Source: Triplophysa rosa
Lineage: Eukaryota; Chordata; Actinopteri; Cypriniformes; Nemacheilidae
NCBI RefSeq assembly: GCF_024868665.1
Contig: NC_079913.1
Location: 12,043,824-12,107,823 of the forward strand
Length of the DNA: 64,000 bases
Direction of reading: 5' to 3'
Part shown: piece after piece, positions 10,201-19,559 of the stretch
How positions within the stretch are numbered: the stretch's first letter is position 1
Layout of the letters: every line of letters starts with the position of its first letter
The notes under the pieces: generated by a model
Told to the model about the DNA's origin: nothing
The model's input: the letters and a program-made list of their open reading frames with translations, nothing else
Databases searched by the model: none
Program-made: the position numbers and the translations under genes

Positions 10201-10716
10201 TTGATTTTGACTCTCACCGAGTGGGTGAGGCATTGAGAAGATGGCATCATTAGGTTGAGAATGCGGAGGATTCCGCGTTGGAGAAACACAGTCACTGCCT
10301 TTTCTGACTGATAAACCTCTAATGCATAGGCTAGCTTGTACCGACACATAGGCGGCGACTCGCTGGTCTTTGACCGATTGAGGAACCTGGTTGCTAGCCT
10401 TACTGCATACTTCAAACCCCATATCTTGAAGACCGGCCACGAGAGCATTCGCCTCTGCTACGGCAGAATCCTTTTCTTTTTCATCATTTAAAGCATCAAG
10501 ATTAGCTTGAACACGAGCCTGCTCTACTTTAAGTTCGATTTCCTTCTGCGTGTGTGCTGCTCTAGCTTGCGCTGCTTCGGCCTTTGCCTTTGCCATGGCG
10601 ACAGCCATACTAATCTTCGAGCTGGAAGATGTACCAGATGAACGACTGCTTCTTGAACGCACAGTCTCCGACTGTATATCTTCGTTCCCTTTCCCACTGT
10701 TGCTTCGTTGTGACAT
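7153..10716 (-). CDS. BEL/Pao Gag-Pol polyprotein (Gag, protease, RT), truncated
   Basis: This open frame of 1187 codons holds in order: an Ala/Lys/Glu-rich coiled coil (about 35-100); a Pao-type Gag core (about 265-450); Cys/His zinc-knuckle motifs (about 525-561, including CTECGSAAHMTALH); an aspartic protease (active site ILDKQS at about 630-635, DxS rather than DxG, with LLLLGRDIL downstream); and reverse transcriptase (about 930-1150). In the RT, ADIECMFHCF (Asp 1007) and FYVDDA (1085-1090) are the catalytic boxes. Homology ends after LPIQRV (residue 1156), where RNase H should start. The next 31 residues are out-of-frame read-through to a stop. The start is the first Met, about 155 bp inside the LTR. 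Products would act in cytoplasmic particles. RT may be active; the polyprotein cannot complete integration alone. Confidence 0.92.
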   Translation of the reverse strand: MSQRSNSGKGNEDIQSETVRSRSSRSSGTSSSSKISMAVAMAKAKAEAAQARAAHTQKEIELKVEQARVQANLDALNDEKEKDSAVAEANALVAGLQDMGFEVCSKASNQVPQSVKDQRVAAYVSVQASLCIRGLSVRKGSDCVSPTRNPPHSQPNDAIFSMPHPLGESQNQAAASADIMPHQAPRTSGVPQQQSYKLALNSSPVFQRGGSRSHQNVKADSSPPARTHAHKTPYGASYDHSTSTGDLIKYLALSSLVTSGLTAYDDQPINYWAWKTSFLNAIADLVLSAAGELDLLTKYLGIESTEQVRRIKTVNIKDPASGLRMAWERLDEIYGSPEAVEQALFNKLENFPKVTTKDPRRLRDLADLLSELQAAKEDNYLAGLSYLDTSRGIKPIIEKLPYNMQERWLYLGARYKQEHFVSFPPFSVLVDFIAMEARARTDPSFNFFTQAPAERKSKWEKPTKTSIYVHKTQVSGTAKTEYGESMERIDPNKHCPLHRKTHSLKKCRGFREKSINDRKRILKEHYICFRCCSSTDHLAKNCTAEIKCTECGSAAHMTALHPYPPTWKSKSSPSTSEDCGEEDKTEIGEVKSTCTQVCGEGLSARTCAKICLVRVFPNGCRKESKRMYAILDKQSNRSLARSEFFEIFKISGSSYSYTLKTCVGRSETAGRRASGYTVESVDKKIGIHLPTLLECNQIPNVRNEIPTPGAAYHHAHLKRIADKIPPLDPDAKILLLLGRDILQVHKVREQISGPGDAPFAQRLDLGWVVVGDVCLAGAYRTQEVRSYKTAILENGRTSYLQPCNNHIRVKEVFDQASRPQHHSAPTSIHGSMMLSEDCLGQTVFAGSPDDHRLSPSMEDLEFLKIMEAECYQDSSKSWVAPLPFRSPRRRLPNNRNQVFDRLASLQRSLEKRLQMKAYFLEFMENMFKKAHAEVAPPVQPGQECWYLPLFCVYHPRKPDRIRVVFDSSASYEGVSLNDILLTGPYLINNLLGVLIRFRKEQVAITADIECMFHCFLVKEDQRDFLRFLWYRNNDPTSDIVGYRMRVHLFGNSPSPAAAVYGLRRAAKEAEADCGSDARRFINREFYVDDALKSFSTEEEAISVLRGAQKMLAASNLRLHKIASNRPAVIEAFPFEDRSKDINSLDLSIDDLPIQRVQQYNLSWAVEVRPNAPQPSRRWVKNRDFRLA

Positions 10717-10871
10717 TGTAACTCACTGCGTTGTCGATAACAGGAGAAGAAACTATTGCGTAAATGACAGGGAGCTGTAACATTAGCCACTTATCTCTTG
10801 ATATTGAATTGCTCTGTAGGATGGCGATCCATGTGACCCTCGTTTGCTGTGTCAACATCTTTTCACTTTCA

Positions 10872-11415
10872 TGGACTATGCTCCATTCAGCTTAAACACT
10901 CCCAAGAAACTCCAGGACACGGATGATTCATTTCCATAAAGTTTACTGGGCATATTGTGAAACTGCAATACAATACAAATGGGATATACATTGATATTAA
11001 ATACAAATACAAGTAACAGAAAACAGCACGGATTGTCTACACAGTGGTGATCTATATGATAAACACAATCCAGCTAGTAAACAATCGGCAGTAATAAACA
11101 TGAAGCTAACTTAGCCACCCACTCTACCGTGATGAAAATAGACACTATCCTAATATGTATATATATATATAATACACGATAAGAAATACTCACAGACGTT
11201 GCTTCAACAAAAAAGGGAAGAGGAAAAAGCAAACGCTCGAGAAACGGATGGCTGGGAGAACTCGCATGCTGCTGCGACTGACTATCGCATAGCGATCGAC
11301 TTCCGCATACGTGACGTGCGCAGGTACTACGTCACTAATAGTTACGAGGACAACAGATCACGCTGTACTGCTGGAACAAAATAAAATACCCTTTCTTTTC
11401 TGAAGCGGCACAACA
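10872..11415 (-). repeat. BEL/Pao 5' LTR
   Basis: The partner of the left LTR, 542 of 544 positions identical. It should carry the promoter for the minus-strand gag-pol transcript. The sequence just inside (TGAAAGTGAAAAG on the minus strand) was not recognised as complementary to a specific tRNA. Confidence 0.95.
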
Positions 11416-12485
<1,070 letters not shown>

Positions 12486-12657
12486 AACAGTGAGTCATTT
12501 ATTTATATAAGAGTCATATATCATTTATTGTTTGATAAAAGAAAATTACATGTATTTAGAATGCAAATAAAAAAATGTTTGAGACCACAATTGTGACTGT
12601 AAGAAAGGGGGTACGCAGAATGATGTTAAATCCCTGGGGGGTACACCATTGTAAAAA

Positions 12658-12672
12658 GTTTGGGAACCACTG
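12658..12672 (+). repeat. hAT right terminal inverted repeat
   Basis: The sequence GTTTGGGAACCACTG closes the hAT copy. Its reverse complement CAGTGGTTCCCAAAC is a typical vertebrate hAT (Charlie-like) end. It follows the transposase pseudogene by about 170 bp. No left partner was found. Confidence 0.65.
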
Positions 12673-13066
12673 CATTAATCAAATGACCAGTGTCCAGGTC
12701 ATATGAAGACGAGTAGGCTACATTACGTCGCTACAACATTCTCAACAGGATCAATTCACAACGTTATTTGAGGACGTGGCTCAGACGTTTCTGGAACGTA
12801 AGCAAAAATGACCAGATTCATTAATCAAATGACCAGTGTCCCTGTAATCTGAGGACCAGTAAATCACGTCGCTACAACGTTCTCCATGGGATTAATTCAC
12901 GGCATTATTTGAGGACGTGGCTACGACGTTTCTGGAACGTAAGCAAAAATTCTAAGAAATGGGACGTTGTCAAGACGTCCTCAGAATGTGGTCACAAAGT
13001 AATGTCACGGTGACCAAATGAAGACGAACTGGCGACGTTGCCAGAACGTACTGTGTTAGCTGGGTA
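12673..13066. repeat. Two-copy GACGT-rich tandem repeat
   Basis: Two diverged copies of about 145 bp (from about 12674 and 12819) share CATTAATCAAATGACCAGTG, ACGTCGCTACAAC, TTATTTGAGGACGTGGCT and GACGTTTCTGGAACGTAAGC. A third partial block of ACGT-containing motifs ends in CAGAACGTACTGTGTTAGCT. This resembles a fish MITE built of palindromic ACGT units; the family is not known to me. Confidence 0.6.
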
Positions 13067-14128
13067 CTTATAATATATTAGGTCAAATTTACCCAATTTA
13101 ATTTAGTTTGTTATATCCAGGCTATTCAACTAGACTACATATCCCATCACTCATTGCCCATACTCATAACTCTGATTGCCTTCACTTGTTTGCGCACCCT
13201 AACTCTCAGGCCGGAATTTAGGCTTCAGACGCCGAAGACAGTTGGAACATGGAAGCTTTACGGTGCGTTTCCACTGGCGCGGAGTGTGTGGAGCAGAGCG
13301 AGTGTTTTCAATTGATTTGTATGAGAGCTGCGCTTGACGCTCACCTGCGTCAAAAAAGTTGGACTCTTCTTGACTTTATGCAAATATCAAGTGGCAAACG
13401 CCGGGCGGCAACCAATCGCTGTGAAAAGTAGGCAAGCCAAGATTATGACGTATGCTTCCGATTGCTTGCGGAACTTGTGGAGTACTGAGCTGAAACTCAT
13501 GTCATCTCTCTCTATCAGAATGTCATTTTTATTGTTTCTTTGTATCTGCTTTTCTCTTATTTGTGTCTTGCTTAATTATTGTGTAATTTATTTTATCAGT
13601 GACATTATAAATGTACATTCTGTTTAATATTTTCAAAAAATAAATATGCTAAAAAAAGTGTGCGCCTAATATTTTAATGCATTTTTTATGCTTCTGTCTT
13701 ATGAATGAAACGGTATTAATCTGTCATTGTATACTGTATATTTAATGTAGCATTAAAATCTTACACAAGCATTTATTGTTTATATTTAATGTAGCATTAA
13801 AATGTTACACAAATAAACTCTTTTGTCATAATCCGTTTTAAGTAGGTTTTAATAACAGCCAGCCACACCTATTTACAGAAGGCTATTAATTTTGTGTGTG
13901 TGCGCGCATGTTATTCAGAACAAATGACAATAGAGGAACATAAGCAAGTTGTCATTGTCAACAATATTTATAATGAACACTTTTATTTTAAAAAATGCAC
14001 ATTTTTGGACTTATTTTGACTATTATTTATGTATCTGAGCATAACACCTAACTTAAATGTAAACTAAATGAATCCATAATTGTTACCGTTTCGTGACAAT
14101 TTGACAGAATTTATGTTAGTATATTTAG
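13067..14128. repeat. Non-coding transposon-like sequence before MADF-BESS frame
   Basis: It includes GGTGCGTTTCCACTGGCGCG (13261-13280) and TGACGTATGCTTCCGATTGC (13446-13465), motifs seen in fish Harbinger-type MITEs. A short duplication, TTTAATGTAGCATTAAAAT, occurs at about 13740 and 13785. Open frames here are GC-biased repeat by-products, not genes. Confidence 0.45.
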
Positions 14129-14912
14129 CTGATATTTGCAAAAAAAAGGAAGGGAATGAGGGATGCATACAAAAAGGATAAGAACAGAGAAAAGTAGGCC
14201 AGCGGGAGGGGAGCGGTTAGGGGCTCATAAACACTGGAAATATTCAGCAATTATGAGTTTCTTAACCCCATTCCTGGACTTTAGAGAGGCCTCCAGCAAC
14301 ATTTCAAGGGTCCATCAACCTATTGTAACCACTGCAACACTTACAAAGTGCTCTAGCATCCGATCTAAGGAGGACAGCACATCATGCGAGCTCATCCCAC
14401 AATTCCTGGACAGCCAGAGCACACTCGAATACCAAAACACGATAAAAAGCCCAGCCAGTCAGCCTCCACTACAGCCCCTAGAAGGTACATTTTATAGGGA
14501 AAGATCTCCTGGATTCCCTGCCAGTGTGTCTAGGTGTGTCTCAGCTTCCTCTGTGCCTTCACCAATTGCTGAGTGCAGCCAGGCTTCCGGATCCCCTGCT
14601 GCAGCCTCTGGCAGGAGCTGCCAGCCAGAACAAAATCCTGATAACCAGACACAAGCATGTCCGTCCTCCATAACTCAAACTCTGAGGAAGAGAGTTCCGA
14701 AGGATCAAATGTCCTGTTTTGAAAAACGCATGATCTCAGTAGTGGAGAGGGCATCCATCCCTGCTCCACAAGGTGCACAAAATTATGATGAAGATGAACA
14801 TTTTCTAAGAAGCATTCTCCCAGTTTTGAGAAGGCTCCCAGACAAAAAGCGTTCAGTGGTTAAATTTCATATCCATCGTCTTGTTTACGAAGCTGAGAAA
14901 GAAACTAATTAG
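14129..14912 (+). pseudogene. MADF-BESS protein of a PIF/Harbinger transposon (frameshifted)
   Basis: The C-terminus (DEHFLRSILPVLRRLPDKKR then KFHIHRLVYEAEKE) fits a BESS protein-interaction motif. Near the N-terminus, GAHKHWKYSAIMSFLTPFLD fits the end of a MADF (Myb/SANT-like) DNA-binding domain. PIF/Harbinger elements encode such proteins as partners of their transposase. The linker is Ser/Pro-rich. The preceding MADF segment (MRDAYKKDKNREK) lies in the frame starting at 14156 and is separated by a one-base change in an A run at about 14189-14193. The 249-codon open frame from 14163 therefore starts artificially inside the domain. The first half of MADF is not seen, and no Harbinger transposase is nearby. 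A domesticated MADF gene is less likely given the break. Confidence 0.7.
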
Positions 14913-15250
14913 AGTGATACCTGCAAAAACTAAATAAGTAAATGGGGCCTACAGCTTTTTTCTCTGTTTATCTGGATATACCTATGTTCATGTTAGCATT
15001 CATGCATGGCCCATCCTTATTTTTTATTTTTATCTGTTTAATCTCATTTAATTATGTAATTGTGTCCTATTACAAGTCATTAATCTGCATGATTTATCTA
15101 GCAAAACTCACATTAATTAAACACAGCAATTGTTCAATGATGATTTTAGTTATGTACAAATCCATCTATGTCTACCTGAACAGTACTGCTTATATTAGAA
15201 CAATTGATTTTGATGCTGTACAAACTTGGAAACAGCTCGCTGAATGTATG
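14913..15250. other. AT-rich spacer
   Basis: No exon or repeat was recognised. An open frame at 14942-15319 is hydrophobic by composition and crosses into the LTR, so it is not taken as a gene. Confidence 0.45.
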
Positions 15251-15821
15251 TGTCACAACTGGCATGAAAGAACCCAAATGCAGGCAGCGGGGATGAGGTT
15301 AACAGAATACGTTTATTGATAAAACAAAGAAACAAAACAAAGACCCGCGATGGGGTAAAACACGGGAACAAAAAAAAAACACTAAACGAAGACTAACTAA
15401 ACACTGGACTGAATAAGCACTTGACAAACTAAACTAAACTAAACACTTACTGAGATGACAAAATAGCACAACAGGAACAGGCACAGGCAATACTGGAGAA
15501 CACTAGACGAGCAACAAGACGAACTGAATACACAAGGCACATAGCACACACAATGACCGACACAGGACCATGAAACATGAGGGTATTATATAGGGAATAC
15601 AAACGAGGGATAACGACACGGGGCAGGTGTGGGTAATCAAACACTCAGGGAAAGATAACAAGGAAACGAGAGGAGCGGGGCCAATGACGAGACACTGGAG
15701 AGAATGCATATTATTGTCAAAAGGACAATAATATGTTTCTCTCCACACATAACCAAAGACTTTGTCATGACTCTGCTACAGGACCAAGAAAAACATGACT
15801 AAATGAAGCAGAGCCATGACA
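15251..15821 (-). repeat. LTR-like repeat, left (571 bp)
   Basis: TG...CA ends in either orientation. The right edge abuts a C-run on the plus strand (15824-15836), read as a polypurine tract on the minus strand. Contains a small hairpin, ATATTATTGTC / GACAATAATAT (15709-15732). Confidence 0.6.
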
Positions 15822-16159
15822 GAACCCCCCCCCCCTTTAATGAGCACCTCCAGGTGCTCACCAAAGGGTAGACGGACGAGACAAGACAGACTGGGAGACA
15901 GACAGGACAAGGTAAAACAAAGAAAACAAAATCAAGGGCAGACAAGACACAATAACAACAGGACTAGGGTGGGACATCAAAAATAACAAACATGGGAGGG
16001 GGGTGGGACCAAACAAGGGCCCATAGGGGGCAGTCCATGGGGGTGGGGAGAAGTCCCAGTCCCCGGCTGCGCTCGAGGGCGTGGAGTCCTGGGGGACTTA
16101 GGGGGAGTCCTGGGGGGAACAGTCTTTGGCCCTGGGAGTTTCCCAGGGGTCGGCTTGGC

Positions 16160-16870
16160 TGCCGGACTGGGGACCGGCTGGAAGGCCGGCTGGAATGCCG
16201 GCTGGACAGGGCTTGACGCCGGCTGGAAGGCCGGCTGGACAGCGCTTGACGCCGGCTGGAAGGCCGGCTGGACAGGGCTTGATGCCGGCTGGAAGGCCGG
16301 CTGGATAGGGCTTGACGCCGGCTGGAAGGCCGGCTGGACAGGGCATGACGCCGGCTGGAAGGCCGGCTGCTGTACCGGCTGAGACGCCGGCTGGATCACC
16401 GGCTGGGACGCCGCCTCGATCACCGGCTGGGACGTCGGCTGGACCACCGGACTGGACGCCGGCTGCACCACCGGACTGGATGCCGGCTGCACCGGACCGG
16501 ACGCCGGCTGGACCACCGGATGCCGGCTGGACCACCGGACCGGACGCCCGCTGGACCACCGGACTTGATGCCGGCTGGACCGGACTGGACTCCGGCTGCA
16601 CCGGACTGGACGCCGGCTGCACCACCGGACCGGACGCCGGCTGGACCACCGGACTGGATGCCGGCTGGACCACCGGACTGGATGCCGGCTGGACCGGACT
16701 GGACGCCGGCTGCACCGGTCTGGACGCCGGCTGCACCGGACTGGACGCCGACTGGACCACCGGACTGGATGCCGGCTGCACCGGACTGGATACCGGCTAC
16801 ACTGGACTGGATGCCGGCTGCACCACCGGACTGGACGCCGGCCGCACCGGACTGGATGCCGGCTGCACCG
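16160..16870 (-). repeat. GCCGGCTGGA minisatellite encoding PVQPAS repeats
   Basis: A first block (16160-16370) repeats a 33-36 bp unit built from GCCGGCTGGAAGGCCGGCTG plus ACAGGGCTTGAC. A second block (16430-16860) repeats shorter units built around GCCGGCTGGACCACCGG and ACTGGAT. Unit lengths are mostly multiples of three, so several frames stay open on both strands. The minus reads Q-P-A-S-S-P-V repeats (227 and 179 codon frames). The plus reads G-L-D-A-G-W-T-T repeats (255 codons). In element orientation the minus frame would be the candidate product. There is no known domain, so coding potential is doubtful. Confidence 0.8.
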
Positions 16871-17006
16871 GCGTGGACGCTCCTCCGCTGCGCCTCTCCC
16901 TCCTTCTCCGCACCATCGGATCCATAGCCGACCTTGGCGAATCCGTGGGGACCGGAGGGAGTTCTGCAGCGGAGGAGTCAGCCGACGTCATCCCCAGAAT
17001 TTACAT

Positions 17007-17675
17007 TGTCACGATTGGGCGTGGCAGAAGAACCCAAATGCAGACAGGCAGTGAAGGGGTTAATGGAACAAGACTTTAATAACAAAAACACCAAACAAAA
17101 CACCCTCGATGGGGAAAACAGAACTGAGAGATTAATACACAACAAAAGACTTCCCACGAAGGGGCAAAACGAAAGCAAGAACAGTAAAAACTAAACTAAA
17201 GGACACGACCAAACGTCTTAAATCTACACACGACAAGGGTAAAACACAACACTCACAGAACACAGGCACGGCTAGGGACAGGAACACTTGACAAGCAAGG
17301 GACAGGAACACTTGTCAAGCAAGGGACAGGAACACTCGTCAAGCAAGGGACAGGAACACTCGACAAGCAAAACACAGTACATCCAGGGTACACATACATA
17401 GTACAATACACGAGCACAAGACAAAGACAAAGAAACATGAGGGCATTTATAGGTAAGACAAACGAAGGATAATGAGCGAGGGCAGGTGGGAAACATTAGA
17501 CATGGAAGGGAAGCAATACATGAAATGAGAGGGGTGGGGCCAATGACGAGACACGAGAAAACACAGGAGAAGTAAAAGCAAACAACTCATGGCTTTCTCA
17601 CATAAAACATAAGGGCTCTGTCTCGATCCTGCCACATGACTAGAAATTCATAAACAAGAAGGTAGGACCATGACA
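17007..17675 (-). repeat. LTR-like repeat, right (669 bp), with 24-bp tandem array
   Basis: Same ends and internal landmarks as the left copy. It holds about four copies of a 24-bp unit with GGGACAGGAACACT and CAAGCA (17277-17372), which explains part of its extra length. Confidence 0.6.
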
Positions 17676-17946
17676 TTAAATTTCACATTCACATTTTAAG
17701 TTAACTATGACATTTATTTGATGTCCACTGTACATGGAGATTTAGTTTGGATAATGTTGTGTGTAAAGCTTTTTTTTTTATTCAAATCTTTTGTTGTTTT
17801 TTTATGAAAAGGGGTGAGTTCAGGTTGGTAGGAAAACTTTTGACACTCATATTAATGTCAAAAAGTGACCCAATTAACCTGAAATCACCAATATGAAGAC
17901 ATAAAACTACGGAGACCGGGAGGGGACATGCTCGTTTCACTTAGTT
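17676..17946. other. AT-rich spacer
   Basis: No gene or recognisable element. Confidence 0.45.
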
Positions 17947-18056
17947 TTGTTGTGGCCACGAGATATTACCTCGTGGGAACGTGATAATATGTTGTGGCCA
18001 CGAGATGTTACCTCGTGGGAACGCGATATTATGTTGTGGCAACGAGATCAGCTTGA
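17947..18056. repeat. 42-bp tandem repeat, about 2.6 copies
   Basis: The unit TGTTGTGGCCACGAGATATT + ACCTCGTGGGAACG(T/C)GATA repeats with a 42-bp period (starts at about 17949, 17991 and 18033). Each copy contains an inverted pair, CCACGAG / CTCGTGG, so it can fold into hairpins. Confidence 0.8.
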
Positions 18057-18600
18057 AAAAAAAGATCTGAAACGGTGAGGCATTGCAGAAGGTGGTCTTT
18101 TTAATTGGTGATAAAGCTCACACCATAATGACAATTTACAAGACATAAGAATATACCAGAATGCACTTTTATCAAACAAACATTACAATATCACAGAACA
18201 CACTCAAACTTACATAAGTACTACACTGACTGACGAAGTAGGAAGTAATTTTCCTCTTCATTTTGCCTGAGAGGTGCAAAACCAAAATATAGTAACCTTA
18301 TCATTAGGGCTGGGCAGAAGGACAGTTCAATCGTAAGTAAATCAATAGTTTCACCTCGGTACACTTGGAATATTTGCAGGTTTTAAACATTTTAACTGCT
18401 TTGTATCTGTATTGTGCTGTTATTTAATAATATGTTGTGTTACTTGCTCAAAAGGCCTGAATATCTGTGTATGTGTAATGTAAATACAGTTATCACAACA
18501 TTTTGAAATGAATATAAAACCACAACCCATGCTATTATTGCAAAACAATACCCCAAAATGTACATGTTTAATGACGGTATGCGATAGTCTTGCGTACTGC
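18057..18600. other. Spacer with a possible hAT end
   Basis: TTAGGGCTGGGC at about 18305 resembles the TAGGGCTGGGC end of some fish hAT elements, but no partner end was found. Otherwise nothing. Confidence 0.35.
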
Positions 18601-18679
18601 CGGGAATGGCGCTAATTTAGTCAATGTTTGTCGTATTTGAGGAATGGACAAGCGACATACAGTACATGTGTCATATGGG

Positions 18680-19075
18680 GTGGAGGATGTTGCATTAAAA
18701 TGTCATTAAGTGTTAATACTCTGTCAAATAGTTTTATAACAGTGTCATGAAGACTTTTCTTGACCCTCAACAACAGTGGTACGAATTAACATGTTTATGA
18801 CAGATTTATGACAGGTTATGTTGTCTTGGTAATGTCAAGTTGTCATGACAAAGACACTGACAGGTTATGATGTATTGCTTTATGTCAAGTTGTCATAAAG
18901 ACAATTCAAACAATGTCATCTTTGCATTAAAAATGACATAAATCAGCGAATGACACTTAATGACAGTTGTCATAAACATGCATAAAATCTCCTTTATATT
19001 CATGACATGTGTCATGTCATGATTATGAAGGTGTCATGTCAGTCTTGAACACCCCTTCAAGTAAAGTGTTACCGT
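18680..19075. repeat. TGTCAT-rich dispersed repeat
   Basis: Dense alternation of TGTCAT, ATGACA, GACAGGTTATG and TCAAGTTGTCAT, ending CTTCAAGTAAAGTGTTACC. This is a familiar style of short palindromic fish repeat. Boundaries are uncertain. Confidence 0.5.
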
Positions 19076-19164
19076 TTCTTCTATAATGTGCCTCATTTTT
19101 CACCTCTACTAAAGCATCCTTGATTTTAATGACTGCCACTTTCACAATGATGGTAAATTTGCTT

Positions 19165-19490
19165 TTAAAGGAGTAGTTCACCTTCAAAATGAAAAGTGTG
19201 TCATCATTTCCTTGTGATGAAAACTTTTGTCATCAAAAGTGTCATCATTCACTCTTGTCATTTCAAACCTGTATGACTTTCTTTCTTCTGCAGAACAAAA
19301 AGGAAGATATTTTGAAAAATGTTGGTAACAGAACAGCACAGCCCCCCATTCACTTCTATTGTAACCAATGCAAGTGAATGGGGGGCTGTTAACAACATTC
19401 TTCAAAATATCTTCTTTTGTGTTCTGCGGAAGAAAGTCAGACAAGCTTGAAATGACAAGAGGGCGACACAATTTTCATTTCAACTACTCT
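19165..19490. mobile_element. TTAA-type palindromic MITE (decayed)
   Basis: The left end is TTAAAGGAGTAGTTCACC, followed by AAAATGAAAAGTGTGTCATC. The right half mirrors it (CAATTTTCATTTCAACTACT). The centre contains GACTTTCTTTC, CTGCAGAACA and a long inverted pair around CCCCCCATTCACTT. Same family style as 27918-28249, 30636-30805 and 60584-60873. Confidence 0.7.
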
Positions 19491-19508
19491 GACCTTGATG
19501 ATTAGCTC

Positions 19509-19552
19509 TATATATATATATATATATACTGTATATATATATATATATATAT
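19509..19552. repeat. (TA)n microsatellite
   Basis: Alternating TA runs interrupted once by CTG. Confidence 0.9.
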
Positions 19553-19559
19553 AAATTTG

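Larger units (their letters stand above)
5601..11415 (-). mobile_element. BEL/Pao LTR retrotransposon, young but internally deleted
   Basis: Two 544-bp direct repeats flank a minus-strand gag-pol region. They differ at only two positions (a C/A near 5732 against 11003 and a C/T near 5995 against 11266), about 0.4%, which points to a very recent insertion. A G-rich tract (GGACCCCAAGCGGGGAG on the minus strand) sits just inside the left LTR as a polypurine tract. At 5.8 kb the element is shorter than full BEL/Pao elements, because RNase H and the start of integrase are gone. No matching target duplication is seen (TTTCA left, ACGGC right). Confidence 0.95.
15251..17675 (-). mobile_element. LTR-flanked unit with minisatellite core, non-autonomous
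   Basis: Two related direct repeats (15251-15821 and 17007-17675) start TGTCACRAYTGG and end CCATGACA. Both share AAGAACCCAAATGCAG and CAATGACGAGACAC. On the minus strand a G-run (GGGGGGGGGGTTC) directly precedes the left repeat, as a polypurine tract precedes a 3' LTR. The 1.2-kb interior has no gag-pol; most of it is a tandem repeat. The LTRs are clearly diverged, and no target duplication or tRNA-matched primer site was found, so the two LTRs may belong to different insertions. Confidence 0.6.

Noticed and set aside
13249..13431. 60-codon plus-strand frame as a small gene
   Set aside because: The sequence carries motifs of a dispersed fish MITE and has no protein-like conservation pattern.
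14942..15319. 125-codon plus-strand hydrophobic frame as a membrane protein
   Set aside because: The hydrophobicity follows from T-rich composition and the frame extends into the LTR.
16312..17079. 255-codon plus-strand open frame (GLDAGW repeats) as a gene
   Set aside because: It is the antisense face of a minisatellite with unit lengths in multiples of three and ends inside an LTR. No domain or splice signal.
17277..17372. CRISPR-like array (24-bp repeats)
   Set aside because: The units are directly adjacent with no spacers, in a vertebrate LTR; it is a simple tandem repeat.
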